DNA of 64,000 nt. Origin: Rhynchopus sp. YZ270_cl-10. Its lineage: Eukaryota; Euglenozoa; Diplonemea; Diplonemida; Diplonemidae. Under the pieces are notes generated by a model, which worked only from the letters and a program-made list of their open reading frames with translations, made no database searches and was not told the origin of the DNA. The stretch is taken from NCBI GenBank assembly GCA_964035575.1, contig OZ037905.1, forward strand, positions 149,001 through 213,000, read 5' to 3'. The position numbers and the translations under genes were made by a program. Positions 10,337-21,089 of this stretch are shown piece after piece. Every line of letters starts with the position of its first letter. Within the stretch, counting starts at the first letter, position 1.

Positions 10337-10815
10337 CCGTCTTTTGAAAAAATATGGACCAGAAATAACATGGACCAGAATAATGATGGACCAGAACAAT
10401 TATGGACCTTTTGGGATTTTTTTTTATTATGGACCTATTTTTCTGGTCCGACATAGGTGTGGGGGTTTTTTTGTACTTGTCCAGAATTTTGACAGGGAGT
10501 CGCGCGCGCGAAGCGCGTGCGACGACCGCTTGTGTGGGGAGAAAGCTCGGAATGGGGTTTTTTTTTTGAACTTGTCCGGAAAGCTCGGAATGGGTCTACC
10601 GGGCCACATATGAGCCGAGATGCCCCGCCAACGTGCGGTACCGAAAGCTCGGAATGGGTCTGAAAATGGACAAGTTCAAAAAAAAAAAGCCTAACACAGA
10701 TGGACCAGAAATAACATGGACCAGAACAATGATGGACCAGAACAATTATGGACTTTTTGGGATTTTTTTTTTTTTATGGACCTATTTTTCTGGTCCATAA
10801 TTTTTCAAAAGACGG
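10337..10815. mobile_element. TA-flanked MITE, 479 bp
   Basis: The ends are CCGTCTTTTGAAAAA and its reverse complement, each next to a TA dinucleotide, as in Tc1/mariner-type insertions. Both subterminal regions carry repeated ATGGACCAGAA units in inverted orientation. The core holds the CGCGCG palindrome module in reverse (about 10500) and a GCCCCGCCAACGTGCGG / CCGAAAGCTCGGAATGGG block shared with the MITE at 37770-38027. There is no coding capacity. Confidence 0.7.
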
Positions 10816-11317
10816 TAATAATTTTTTTCCCCCCCAAATGAGGTGCTGGGCAGATACTGTTTTCTTTAATTCGAAATATTTTATTTTTTGGTTGTGTGGC
10901 CGTTAACGCCTTATGAAGCTATGGCGTAAACCCCACAGTGGCACTGAACTTTTTTACCTTTCTTTCCATTTCCATTTTTTTTTTTTTTCAACAACTAGGC
11001 TTTTCAGCACAACAGTTTGTCAATTAAAAAAAAAAAGATAATCAAATGATGAGAGCAACATCCACTGCTATGACCTATTGCATAGCGTATTTCTTTTGTG
11101 GGAACGTTTTTTTTTTCTCTTCTTTTTGTTCTAATTTTGTTCGTTTTTAGGGGGGTGGTTACTTTTTTTTTTTTTGAAATTTTGCATTGGAAAGAGCAGT
11201 TTGGTCATTATATAATGACCATATTTTTTTCCCCCTTCATCACTGACCACCTCGGAGTTCATCCAACGGAGGTGTCATTGCGATGCGGAGATCGTTTTTT
11301 TTTTTTTTTTTTTGCTT

Positions 11318-11502
11318 TTGTTGTGTCGACAATCGCCGAGGAATCCCACCAGGTGAGAGAATTTGGGTCAGTACTCAATGTTGGCGGAAGCCTTGGTACT
11401 ACGGAAGGTATAGACGTCATTCGTCCCAAACCTTTAAAAAAAATTTTTTTTTTGATAAATGTGGAGTAGTGTAGTTGCGGGTTGCAATCTCCACTCTCTT
11501 GT
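11318..11502 (+). repeat. Composite GTGTCGACAATCGCC + GTGGAGTAGTGTAG repeat
   Basis: The first half (11318-11435) runs from TTGTTGTGTCGACAATCGCC through GTACTCAATGTTGGC to TACTACGGAAGGTATAGACG. The second half (11450-11502) is GTGGAGTAGTGTAGTTGC...CAATCTCCAC, closed by GTGGAG/CTCCAC. The same two-part order recurs at 39508-39703, so this is one composite SINE-like unit of about 190 bp. Confidence 0.6.
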
Positions 11503-11807
11503 TTTGTTTTGAAATTTTAAACTATTTTTCACGGTTTTTGGTGGTGGTACGCAACACTAAAAAAAAGATGGCCGCGAAAAAAGGGGGGGAAATCGTAGTC
11601 GAAGATGATTTAGATTGACTCATAAACTGCTTTATTCGAAACGACAGAAGGTGGACCGACCAGAGGCCAAAGTGCCTCATGGTGTACCTCACAGTACTCA
11701 GGCTGCGAGGCCAGAGATGAAGACATAAAATAAGCTTTTTTGATGATATTTGATAAACGTGAACGCGGCTACTCCCAAATCCACCGGAGTTTTTTTGTTT
11801 TTGTTTT

Positions 11808-11854
11808 GAAAACTTGGTTGTATTAGTGTAGCCACCCTAGCGTGCTCCACTATA
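11808..11854 (+). repeat. TTAGTGTAG hairpin repeat
   Basis: Poly-T is followed by GAAAACTTGGTTGTATTAGT and GTAGCCACCC, ending in GCTCCACTAT. TAGTGTAG pairs with CTCCACTA apart from one mismatch. Confidence 0.7.
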
Positions 11855-12218
11855 CTAAACATTATTACGTCATTTTTTTTCTCCCTGCCTTTTTGTTTTG
11901 CTTTCACAAAAAATAAACATTTTTTTTTGGAACTGTCGGGCCGAAGGGGGGGTGAGAGAAAAACTTTGAAACCACACATCATTCACAGATACTAAAATAT
12001 ACACTTTTAACGTCACTCAACAAAAGATGAAGGCTGAAAAAATACAACTCAAAAAAAACATGGGGAGGAGAAAGGGAGGGGAAACTCCTTTCGTGAAAAG
12101 AAAAATGCGTCCTGCGGACTGGTGGGGCACACAGAGGTATTCCAAATAAACTTTTTTTTTTAAATTTTTTGGGATGAGTCTTAGCATTCTTGGGGTACCA
12201 AAAAAAAAAGATAAATTT

Positions 12219-12253
<35 letters not shown>

Positions 12254-13007
12254 AGCCTCTCATGCTTTTGGTTACCCTTGCAAACACAGAGGAGTTGCAA
12301 AAGGTAAATTAACATGTCTGCTGACTAATCGCTTTGTGTGAGGGGGTAGGGTAAAAAAGAGGGGGTATTGAGGAGGAGGAGGAGGGGGAAATCGACAATA
12401 TTGAAAATCGTCATTTTTTATTGATTTTTTTTTCATCAAGTAACTTCAAAAAAAAATGGTCAAAAAAAAAGAAAAAAAGGGCATAAAAAAAGGTCAACAT
12501 TTTGTTCGAAAAATGGATTGCTTCTGGTCTGGGTTTCATGGTCTGGGTATCATTTTGTTGAAATACATTACCGTTTTGTGTGTATTTCTTTGGGGAGTGC
12601 AAAAGGGTGTGTGCGGGGTTGGTTGGTCAATAGATTATGCTGTGGGAAGCCTCTGTGGGAAGCACAAACCTATGCGTGGTCTATCGGAGCGTTTAAACAA
12701 CAAAAACAAAAAACAAAACACAAAATACGCACAACTTTTTAAAAAAAAAGTACACACCCGCTAAAATTATTCATAAATGCGGGGCACCTAAAAACGTACA
12801 CCCGACACTGTACTTCCTGTCGCTACTTCTTGGTTGTGTGCAAGAATGACAAGGTGAAAACCATTTGGTACAAAAAAAACCGCCAGGGGGGTGGGGTGGG
12901 GCGCTTTATTCACACAATATGTGATATAACGAAGAAAAACCCTTCTGGCGGGTACCTCTATTTCTCGTACGGATGAACAAAATTTTGATAATTTTCTTCT
13001 TCTTTTT

Positions 13008-13055
13008 GAAAACTTGGTTGTATTAGTGTAGACACCCGAGGATGAGCTCCACTAT
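13008..13055 (+). repeat. TTAGTGTAG hairpin repeat, typical copy
   Basis: The full family arrangement is present: a pyrimidine run, GAAAACTTGGTTG, the arm TATTAGTGTAG, the loop ACACCCGAGGATGAG and the arm CTCCACTATA. Confidence 0.7.
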
Positions 13056-13508
13056 ACAAAACGCTGTTCCTCTTTTTCTTTTTTTGCTTTCCTTCTATAC
13101 AGCCCACGTATGACCCCCACTAAAACACCTTTCTTGAAAGCGAAAAAGAAAATTAATTAGGTTTCACAATCCAAAAGGTATCACTCTTTTCCTTGTAGTA
13201 ACAAAAGAGTTGGGAAGGGCATGAAAGGGGGGTTGCGTTGTCGCAAAAAACGGTGCGGATCAGAGAAATGAAAAATGAACTGGAAGAGAAAAAAAAATGG
13301 CGTTTGAAACTACCTTCTCTGAGATGTCACCGAAGAAAAAAAAATAAACAGAAAGTGGGGAGAGATAAAAAAAAAATGGCACCTTCCTGTGTGAAGAAAA
13401 ACAAAAAACGAAAAAAAAAAATGATTTTGTGCTTAGTTACCTTCTAAACAAAGAGATCTTCCCTCCACAGGGAAGTATGGTTTTTTTTTTTTTTTGTTTT
13501 TTTTTATT

Positions 13509-13548
13509 GAAAACTTGGTTGCATTAGTGTAGCCACATTGCTCCACAT
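13509..13548 (+). repeat. TTAGTGTAG hairpin repeat, short-loop copy
   Basis: GAAAACTTGGTTGCATTAGT is followed by GTAGCCACATTGCTCCACAT. The loop is shorter than in the other copies. Confidence 0.6.
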
Positions 13549-13587
13549 TTTTTTGAAACGCCACACATCGTATTAAACGCATTTATT

Positions 13588-13617
13588 TGACCCAAGTCTC
13601 TCGTGCTTAGTCACCTT
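13588..13617 (+). repeat. CTCTCGT-loop stem-loop repeat
   Basis: CCAAGTCTCTCGTGCTTAGT is followed by CACCTTT. The loop is identical to that at 3585 and one arm base has changed. Confidence 0.6.
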
Positions 13618-14022
13618 TATCACTAAACTCGGTAGTACACAGAAAATTGTGTCAAAAAGGCAGGGAGGGATGGGGGGTAAAGTATAACAAATACACGCGG
13701 TCTTCTTAGAAGACAAAAGGACGCCTACATCTTCACACACACAACACACCTTCCGATGTACCCTTGTAGGAACACAAGCCAACATCGTTCTCAGAGTGTT
13801 CACATGTGTGCTGTGTCTCTCCTTGCGGGGATTAAGCATAAACAAAAAAGGGGGAAGAATTTTTTAAAAAAAATGATGATGGGTTGTTGTCTGACATACG
13901 TCAGGTCTGTTCATTATAAAAGCGAGTCACAAAAAGATTGTTTCTCGCAATACAACGCGTTTAAAATGAATGACATACCATATTTCGTACAAAAATTATC
14001 TGTAAAAAAGGGTCGAACTTCC

Positions 14023-14777
14023 CAGGGCGTTCGCCCCGGGGCGAAAAATATTTTTTTTCGTTAAAAAAATCTTTTCCTGAAAAAATGACATTTTATTTCG
14101 CCCCAGGGCTTCGCCCCACCGGGGCGAAACCCTGTATAAATAAATAAATAAATAAATAAAAAAAGGGGGAAAAAAAAAAAAAAAGAGAGAGAGAGATTTC
14201 TCCCCACCACCCTGTAGACCCCCCCGGAGGGGGGGTCGCAGAGGGGTGCATGTCCACTGTACTCAAAATCATCCGCAAACCCGCCTGCCGTGAGAGGAAG
14301 TTTCCCCAGCACTCCCGCTCGCTCCTCAATCCTGCAGTCTGCTGAAGGTGTACCGTACCCCCTGTTATAGAAGGTGTCACTGCTCGTGTCAACTCTACTT
14401 TCAACGGCAGAGAGTTGAAAATAATCAAAATAAGGATGAAGTCTCATATGACAGATGCCTCTCTTGTACATCTGTTTGATTAAACAACACAAAGAGACCC
14501 TCAGTGAGGGGGGATTGATGAAATTCTCCATCGTTTTGCTGGTTTTAGTATCAGGAAAGTTCAGCTGTAATATCACTTGTGCTGGGGAAGGGATCACGCG
14601 CAAATAGCAAATTTTTTTTGACCATTCAGTACCAGGGATTCACCCCACGAACTAACTTCTCTCCGGCGGGAAAATTTTTTTTGACCTATTTTAAGCACCA
14701 GTAAAAAAACGAAAATTTCGGGGTTTTTGGCATTTCGCCACGATCAGGAAAAAACGATGGCGATAGCGAACGCCCTG
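14023..14777. mobile_element. Non-autonomous hAT-type DNA transposon
   Basis: The ends are CAGGGCGTTCGC and GCGAACGCCCTG, a perfect 12-bp TIR. They are flanked by the exact 8-bp duplication GAACTTCC (14015-14022 and 14778-14785). Inside the left end is a strong GGGCTTCGCCC-type hairpin cluster and a TAAA microsatellite. On the minus strand a frame of normal composition covers about 14207-14603 (...QMYKRGICHMRLHPYFDYFQ...). I recognise no domain in it, and it may be a captured or decayed fragment. Confidence 0.85.
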
Positions 14778-14785
14778 GAACTTCC

Positions 14786-16562
14786 AGAAAAAAAATCCTG
14801 AAAAGGTAGAACTTTTTTACGGTCCAACATTAGCATGAATACTGGTATATGACATTTTTTTTATGCGGGTCCCAGAGTTGTCGGGCACGCGAAGAAAGAT
14901 GCATCTGCCCCCCCCATGCACGTAACATCATAAAATAATGTAAAAAAGCTGTGTTGTCAAAATCAGCAAAAAAACAAAAACAGAGGATTTTTTTGGGTGG
15001 GATTGTAAAGGAAAAAAAAAAAATAAGTCCAGGCAGTGGCAATGAAACGGCACACACGTACACATAGGTCTTTTGCTGACCATTTTTTTTAAGCAAAAAA
15101 AAAGAGAACAAAGGAAATGCGAGTTTGGTCTTAAATTAGAGACGCGAGAAAAAAATAAATTTCATATACTTTCCAAAGAAGAGAAAGTACATAGAGGAAA
15201 AAAAACTGTAGTTGTTGATGCAGGCACCTCCGACTGACTCACTGTACGATGCCAGCCATCCGGATAATTTCAGAAAGCACAAAAAAAAATGAAAACTGGC
15301 ATCAAAGATTATGCATAGTGTGCTAGAGAAGAAAAGAAAAACATTGTTGTTAAGGTGATCCATAGGCTTCTCGACTACTTACTTACCTTGCACCTCACAA
15401 CGAGAAGAAAAAGGCTTTCCTTTCCGCACCCAGATCTAACAAAATGAATGAAAAAAAACGGCAAAAATTATTACCTTTTTTCGACCATCACCTCGAGAGG
15501 TGGGGGTCTGTACTTTTTTTTTTGTTTTTTTTTTTAAATTGATCAGCGGATAAGTTAGCTTTTTTATTTTTCGCCAAATCCCGGTTTTTCCGGTTTTTTC
15601 CGGTTTTTCCCACCCACACAAAAATAATGATGAAAAGTCACAAAAAAAATGCCAGCGACCCCAAAATTCTACCCAGCCCCAGGTCTAAACCCACCAGCTC
15701 TTTGAACGACTTTTTCTGACTTCCATAGCCAGTGTTTGTGCGGCACAAAGATCCGCCAGGGGGAGGTAACTGAGGCGTCGCTCTTCGCCAATAAACGCGT
15801 TAATATACTCCTCACAGCTGTGATATAAAATCGAACATTTTCACAGCCAAACTATGGCATGGTAGGGCTACTGCTCATAAATTTTGGCTGCGCCACAGGC
15901 GCAGCCACGGTACGCTACTTTTTTATGATCGTCGATCCGTTATTCTCGCTCGATATGATGAGGTTGGGCTGCTGGGGGGGGTGGGTGGGAACCGGACTTC
16001 CTTCAGGTCCGGTCCAGGTCTGGTCCAAAAAATTTTTTTTCTCAAAAATCCCGAATCTCAATTTTTTTTTTTTTTTTTTGAAAAAACCGGAAACCGGGAA
16101 AACCCGGTTTTCAAAACCGGAAAACCGGGTCAAACTTAACCCCTGAAATTGATGACGTGTAGACACCTCGATTTTTTCTCGTGTGAACTCCACGCAACTT
16201 TTTTTTTTTTTTTTTTTTTTTTTTTGTTTTTGGTCAACCCGAAGGCTAATGTACTGAGTAAGAAGACAAAATCGTCATGATATCAAAAGAAAGTATAAGA
16301 TTTGACTAGATTCTGAACGTTTGTAATGGTATAGGACGATCCGAGGATGTGTGCTTCATTAGTTTATTTTGAAGTTCTATATCTCTTGGTTCGGGTTATG
16401 TTTCGAAAAGGGGAAGAAAAAAACAAAAGAAAGAAAAACAAATCGAAGCAAAGTGAGAAGGAAGATCAGTCACCCAAAAAAAAAATACATTTTTTTTTTT
16501 GTGTGAAGGTCTTCCTATTTGGGTAGGGGAACAAAAAGGACCCTTTTCCCTATTCACTTCCA
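14786..16562. other. Spacer with a CCGGTTTT inverted array
   Basis: CCGGTTTTT units near 15585-15612 are mirrored by AAAACCGG units near 16083-16127, which suggests another decayed TIR element, but I found no target duplication. Between them, at 15825-15930, is a diverged copy of the ACAGCCAAACTATG...GGCGCA-CGGTACGCTAC module also found near 4480-4545. No gene is supported. Confidence 0.5.
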
Positions 16563-16850
16563 TTGTTTTTTGGGTGAAAGTCAAATGTATACACATATAC
16601 ACAGGGTTATAGTCAGATCTATACACTCATTGTATACACAATTGTCAATTGTACATACAATTGTATAGAAATTGTATAGATCTGACTATTTGATGTACAA
16701 TCCCAACTTTTTTTATAGTCAGATCAAAACAATTTATGTACAATAGTATACACTAGGTCGTACACAAATTGTATAGATTTGACTATACAAAAGTCAGATC
16801 TATACAATTTTTGGATTGTACACTCGAGGGAGATTGTACACGCCATACCC

Positions 16851-16961
16851 AGGTACCCAGGTACCCAGGTACCCAGGTACCCAGGTACCCAGGTACCCAG
16901 GTACCCAGGTACCCAGGTACCCAGGTACCCAGGTACCCAGGTACCCAGGTACCCAGGTACA
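16851..16961. repeat. (AGGTACCC)n array, about 14 copies
   Basis: The perfect 8-bp unit contains the palindrome GGTACC. It lies inside the MULE, just inside its left TIR. The same array in reverse orientation lies in the MULE at 44530-45754. Confidence 0.95.
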
Positions 16962-17889
16962 CGGTACACTGGATACAAGGATAAAAGTCGTGAAAGAGCA
17001 ACCACAGCCAACCCGCCAGTCACTGAGAAGTGACCAGACAGTCCACTTGACAAACACAAAAGTGTCCGTCGCGTGGGGCATGCATGCACTGAGGAGATAA
17101 TGATCCAACAATTTACAAGAAAACATTACTTAACCTACTGCTGGAAATTGCCAGGTCGTAGTAACACACAAAGTGTGCCTCCGTTCGGGAATATCGGAGT
17201 TATAGAGTCCTAAAAGGCCTCTGCCGCTAGTCAAGGTATAACCGAATGAACGGCCCAAGACCCCCGTGGAGAAGTTAAATGTTGTAATGATTTCAAGTAA
17301 AATGCGAGCACTGTCTTACCCTCCTCAATGCATGGTGGAAGATGTCTTTCACAACAAATATCCTGTACCCAGGTACCCAAATTCCCAAACCCACGCAGTG
17401 GCACATGACCGCAAGTGTGAGTGACCCACACATGAGGGAATGCGACACTACGCAAAATTTACCACCAGACCCTGTCTTCGTGCACCTGAAGTACAACGCC
17501 GCAGACAGGCCAAACATGCGTTGGACTCAGAGGAATGCCCGCTGTGCAGGTATCAAACATGAGAACAACTCCCAGCAACAAGGGGCGCCTTTTGGCGGGC
17601 GTTGTTGAGGGTGTTTGGGGTGCAAAGTTTTCCACAATTTTGATGCGCGGGTACAGAAGTGTTGTCTTGTTCTTTCATCTCTAGGAATGTAAATGTCAAT
17701 CGCGTTTAACTACCACGAGGGCTTGTTCAGTGAACCCACAAGGGGTCGAAGGGGGTTGGTTATCCCGTATCTATCAAGGGTTGTGTCGACCAGGCGAATC
17801 CACTATGTTACGCTGTACGTTGTTAAATCCGAAGAAATAACGCTTTAGCAGCCGCAGGAAGTTTGTTAAAAAGAGTGCCTCACGCTACA

Positions 17890-18190
17890 CAAACCACCAC
17901 CCGCAATTGACTTAGATGTTAACAAAGAGAATTCAGAACAAAACAACACCCTGCCCCATACACACTAAATTGTCATGCTTCGAGAGCATGCCTGGGCCAA
18001 AATTACTATGACGAAAAGGCAACAAGACCACCCACAAGGAGTGTGAGATGTGCGCTGGTTTTCTGGGGGAACGCAATATTTTCTTGTGTCTAGTCCTCCG
18101 CAAGCAGAGGACAGACTTTCCGGAAGGTTTCCAAAGTCAAATTTCTTGCACTAGCTATGCTCCCTGGGTTAAATGGCAATAGCAGTGACT
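17890..18190 (+). pseudogene. Decayed transposon coding block (FLALAxLPGLNG)
   Basis: The plus strand here reads VKFLALAMLPGLNGNSSD and then stop at the end of a stretch preceded by FRKVSK. The minus strand of the element at 25654-28605 ends its frame with EFLALATLPGLNGYSSD and then stop (27471). The upstream CFxSMP block is shared too. An in-frame stop interrupts this copy. The protein family is not one I recognise. Conservation of the peptide and of the stop position suggests it was once coding. Confidence 0.45.
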
Positions 18191-19206
18191 GACTTCTGAG
18201 AAAAATCGGGTGTGCGAAACCCAATTTCCATTTTTTTGTGTATAGTCCTGTAGGGGTGGGTGTGTGTGGGTAGGTGGGTAGGTGGGAGGCAATAGCCAGA
18301 AACCTGGCCAAATCCTGTGTACTGGGATTGTACATAAATTGTATAGATCTGACTATAAAAAAAGTTGGGATTGTACATCAAATAGTCAGATCTATACAAT
18401 TTCTATACAATTGTATGTACAATTGACAATTGTATATACAATGAGTGTATAGATCTGACTATAACCCTGTGTATATGTGTATACATTTGACTTTCACCCT
18501 TGTTTTTTTGAAGATTTTTTTTTTTTTTTTTTTGAAAATAGTATCTGCAAAAATAACGTTGGGGTGAGTGAACCAAATCACTCCTGATTTAAAAAGCAAA
18601 AAAAAATTTGAAAAAAAAAAGAAAAGAAGGTGGTTGGTAATCATCTTTCATATTATCAGAACACCTTTTTTAAAAAACAATGAGCGAGAGAGGGTTCGTG
18701 TTGTTGTTGTTGTTGCTTTTTTGTCCTTATAATATTGTCGATTTTTTTTTTTTTCATTGAATTTTAAACAAAATCAACAAAACAAAAGACGTGTGTTAAG
18801 CCACGAAACGGGTTTTGGTGTTTTCAATTATTGTTAATTGACAATAAGCATACGGTATTACCTGAAGAGTCGCTTCGCTTCCAACGGTGTAAGTCTACGA
18901 GCTACAAGGGGAACTGTGCAGAACCCACAGCACGAAAGACTATGCACACAAACGCTGGTCTATAACAAGAGCATGATCAATGCACTGTGAAGCTGGACTG
19001 AGGAAAAATGTGAAACAAAAATCAAAAAGTCACGGTTCGGAAAAGTACTTTTTTAAAAAGTGATATTTTTTGGTCAAAAAAAGTACTTTTTCACTTTTCG
19101 AAAAAAAAAGTACATTTTTTTTTCATCAAAATTGTACAGGAAAAAAAAAAGTACTTGAAAAAAAAAAAAGTACTTTTTATTTTTCCATCAAAAATTGTAC
19201 GGCTGT

Positions 19207-19378
19207 GTGTACACAGTATACACAGTATACACAGTATACACAGTATACACAGTATACACAGTATACACAGTATACACAGTATACACAGTATACACAGTAT
19301 ACACAGTATACACAGTATACACAGTATACACAGTATACACAGTATACACAGTATACACAGTATACACAGTATACACAA
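19207..19378. repeat. (ACACAGTAT)n array, about 19 copies
   Basis: The 9-bp unit is almost perfect. A short mirror copy of 4-5 units (TATACTGTG) lies at about 20668-20706 in the opposite arm of the palindrome. Confidence 0.95.
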
Positions 19379-19529
19379 TACAAACGCCAGGTGGTCTGAA
19401 GAGTGATCTGACCACATTGTCCCAGTATAACATACGCCCAATAAATCCATTGAAGAAGGAATATTTCACGTTTGACCACCACAGAATACATGTTGCCAGC
19501 CACACCACACCACTAACAAAAAACCCCTC

Positions 19530-19708
19530 AGAGTTAGTGAGAGCCTGTGAGAGCCTGTGAGAGCTTGTGAGAGCCTGTGAGAGCTTAGTGAGAGCTGTGA
19601 GAGCCTGTGAGACCTTGTGAGAGCCTGTGAGAGCTTGTGAGAGCTTGTGAGAGTCTGTGAGAGCCTGTGAGAGCTTGTGAGAGCCTGTGAGACCTTGTGA
19701 GAGCTTGT
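19530..19708. repeat. (TGTGAGAGCC)n array
   Basis: The 10-bp units vary slightly (GAGAGCTT, GAGACCTT, GAGAGTCT). This is the left-arm copy of the palindrome, and its mirror is at about 20270-20505. Confidence 0.9.
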
Positions 19709-20269
19709 GGGGGTCTCTTTAGGATAAAATATGGGGGGAAAGGTCTTTTTTGGTTAATAGCGCCGAAAAAACGGCAGCGAGGTATGTGGTCATGAGGGCG
19801 AGACTGGGGAAACACAACACAAAATACTGATGAAGGTGGTGGTGAGATTTCCCCGTAACGTCCTCAACCAACCTTGCCGAAGCAAGTGGTAAGCAATAAC
19901 AACAAAAGGGCACGTAGCAATAGAGAAATGGTACGCGCAAAAAAAAAAAAAAAATATATATCCATAGCGAAAAAGGGGGAGGGGGAAAAGACTTTCTTAT
20001 TCGCGACATATTTTATCCTAGAGACCCCCCTGGCGTAGCAAAGCTACTTAAACAAGTTTACAGTATGAGAGTCTGTGAGAGCCTGTGAGAGCTTACTGAG
20101 AGCTAGTAAAAAAATCTCTCCCCGTTCATAGATCACCCAAAAGTACTTGAAGAAAAAAAAGTACTTTTTTTTTTTTTCCTCCGTACAATTTTTGCACAGA
20201 AAAAAAAAAAGTACTTTTTTTTCTTCAAGTACTTTTGGGTGATCTATGAACGGGGAGAGATTTTTTTAC

Positions 20270-20505
20270 TAGCTCTCAGTAAGCTCTCACAGGCTCTCAC
20301 AGACTCTCACAGACTCTCACAAGCTCTCACAAGGTCTCACAGGCTCTCACAAGCTCTCACAGGCTCTCACAGACTCTCACAAGCTCTCACAAGCTCTCAC
20401 AAGCTCTCACAGGCTCTCACAAGGTCTCACAGGCTCTCACAGCTCTCACTAAGCTCTCACAGGCTCTCACAAGCTCTCACAGGCTCTCACAGGCTCTCAC
20501 TAACT
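20270..20505. repeat. (GGCTCTCACA)n array
   Basis: This is the reverse-complement counterpart of the array at 19530-19708, with the same kinds of unit variants. Confidence 0.9.
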
Positions 20506-20714
20506 CTGAGGGGTTTTTTGTTAGTGGTGTGGTGTGGCTGGCAACATGTATTCTGTGGTGGTCAAACGTGAAATATTCCTTCTTCAATGGATTTATTGGG
20601 CGTATGTTATACTGGGACAATGTGGTCAGATCACTCTTCAGACCACCTGGCGTTTGTATTGTGTATACTGTGTATACTGTGTATACTGTGTATACTGTGT
20701 ATACTGTAGGTCAT

Positions 20715-20990
20715 CAGCTCTCAGTAAGCTCTCACAGCTCCCACTAGCTCCCACTAACTCTCACTAACTCCCAGTAAGCTCTCACAAGCTCTCACTAAGC
20801 TCGCACAGCTCCCACTAGCTCTCACTAGCTCTCACTAACTCTCACTAGCTCTCAGTAAGCTCTCACAGGCTCTCACAAGCTCTCACAAGGTCTCACAGGC
20901 TCTCACAAGGTCTCACAAGCTCTCACAGGCTCTCACAGACTCTCACAAGCTCTCACAAGGTCTCACAGGCTCTCACAAGCTCTCACAGCC
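20715..20990. repeat. (GGCTCTCACA)n array, second block
   Basis: It has the same 10-bp unit as the array at 20270-20505, but is more diverged at its left end, with CTCCCACTA variants. Confidence 0.85.
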
Positions 20991-21089
20991 TGTTACGTGT
21001 CCCACGGAGACGATCATAGATCACCCAACTTTTTTTTTTGGAAAAGTACTTTACTTTTGGGCAAAGTACTTTTCCGATCCGTGAAAAGT

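Larger units (their letters stand above)
10816..14014. other. Spacer with small dispersed repeats
   Basis: No convincing gene is present. Homopolymer-driven frames dominate, and the longest frame near 12456-12764 is mostly Lys/Asn. A weak relative of the CTCTCGT stem-loop (CAGCCTCTCATGCTTTTGGTTACCC) lies near 12252-12280. Confidence 0.65.
16572..18499. mobile_element. MULE-type transposon with 175-bp TIRs
   Basis: The first about 175 bp, starting GGGTGAAAGTCAAATGTATA, are repeated in reverse complement at the right end almost without change. The element is flanked by the exact 9-bp duplication TTGTTTTTT (16563-16571 and 18500-18508). Long TIRs with 9-bp duplications are typical of Mutator-like elements. 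The TIRs are dense in AGATCTATACAAT motifs. The interior has an octamer array (16851-16961), an ORF at 17342-17608 that includes RPNMRWTQRNARCAG, and a stretch at about 17630-18190 homologous to the CACGG element at 25654-28605 in reverse. No DDE transposase core is recognisable. Confidence 0.85.
19372..20705. repeat. Large imperfect palindrome centred near 20186
   Basis: The left arm (array, unique block 19379-19530, GTGAGAGCCT array, GGGGAGAGA / AGATCACCC block) is mirrored in the right arm 20187-20705. The left arm holds about 320 extra bp at about 19708-20030 with their own inverted ends, GGGTCTCTTTAGGATAAAAT and its reverse complement with one mismatch. That block therefore looks like an insertion after the duplication. 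The innermost 100 bp (20137-20236) is palindromic as well. Confidence 0.8.
20237..21026. mobile_element. Possible nested element with GGGTGATCTATGA ends
   Basis: The ends GGGTGATCTATGA and TCATAGATCACCC bracket this part of the palindrome's right arm and the following CTCTCACA array. A 95-bp miniature with the same ends and flanking AGCTAGTgAAAAAAATCTCT block stands alone at 44046-44140, which shows that these ends form a unit. I see no clear target duplication here. Confidence 0.5.
19031..21083. mobile_element. CACGG-family TIR element with palindromic interior
   Basis: The ends are CACGGTTCGGAAAAGTAC and GTACTTTTCCGATCCGTG (18-bp TIR, one mismatch), flanked by the exact 6-bp duplication AAAAGT (19025-19030 and 21084-21089). 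The subterminal regions are packed with AAAAGTACTT motifs. The inside is a head-to-head inverted duplication centred near 20186 that carries a 9-bp array, 10-bp arrays and a nested TIR insert. No coding sequence is credible; frames such as repeated VYT or SIH simply translate the array. Confidence 0.8.

Noticed and set aside
16724-17126. Frames with repeated PGTQVPRY or YLGTWVPG
   Set aside because: They are translations of the GGTACC octamer array, the same artefact as in the mirrored array at 45366-45794.
19070-19560. Long frames of repeated YTQ, SIH or VYT residues on both strands
   Set aside because: They are translations of the 9-bp ACACAGTAT array in all frames. An array whose length is a multiple of three is open in every phase and is not evidence of a protein.
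19207-21000. Possible CRISPR-like array
   Set aside because: The units are contiguous 9- or 10-bp tandem repeats without unique spacers, and the DNA is eukaryotic.
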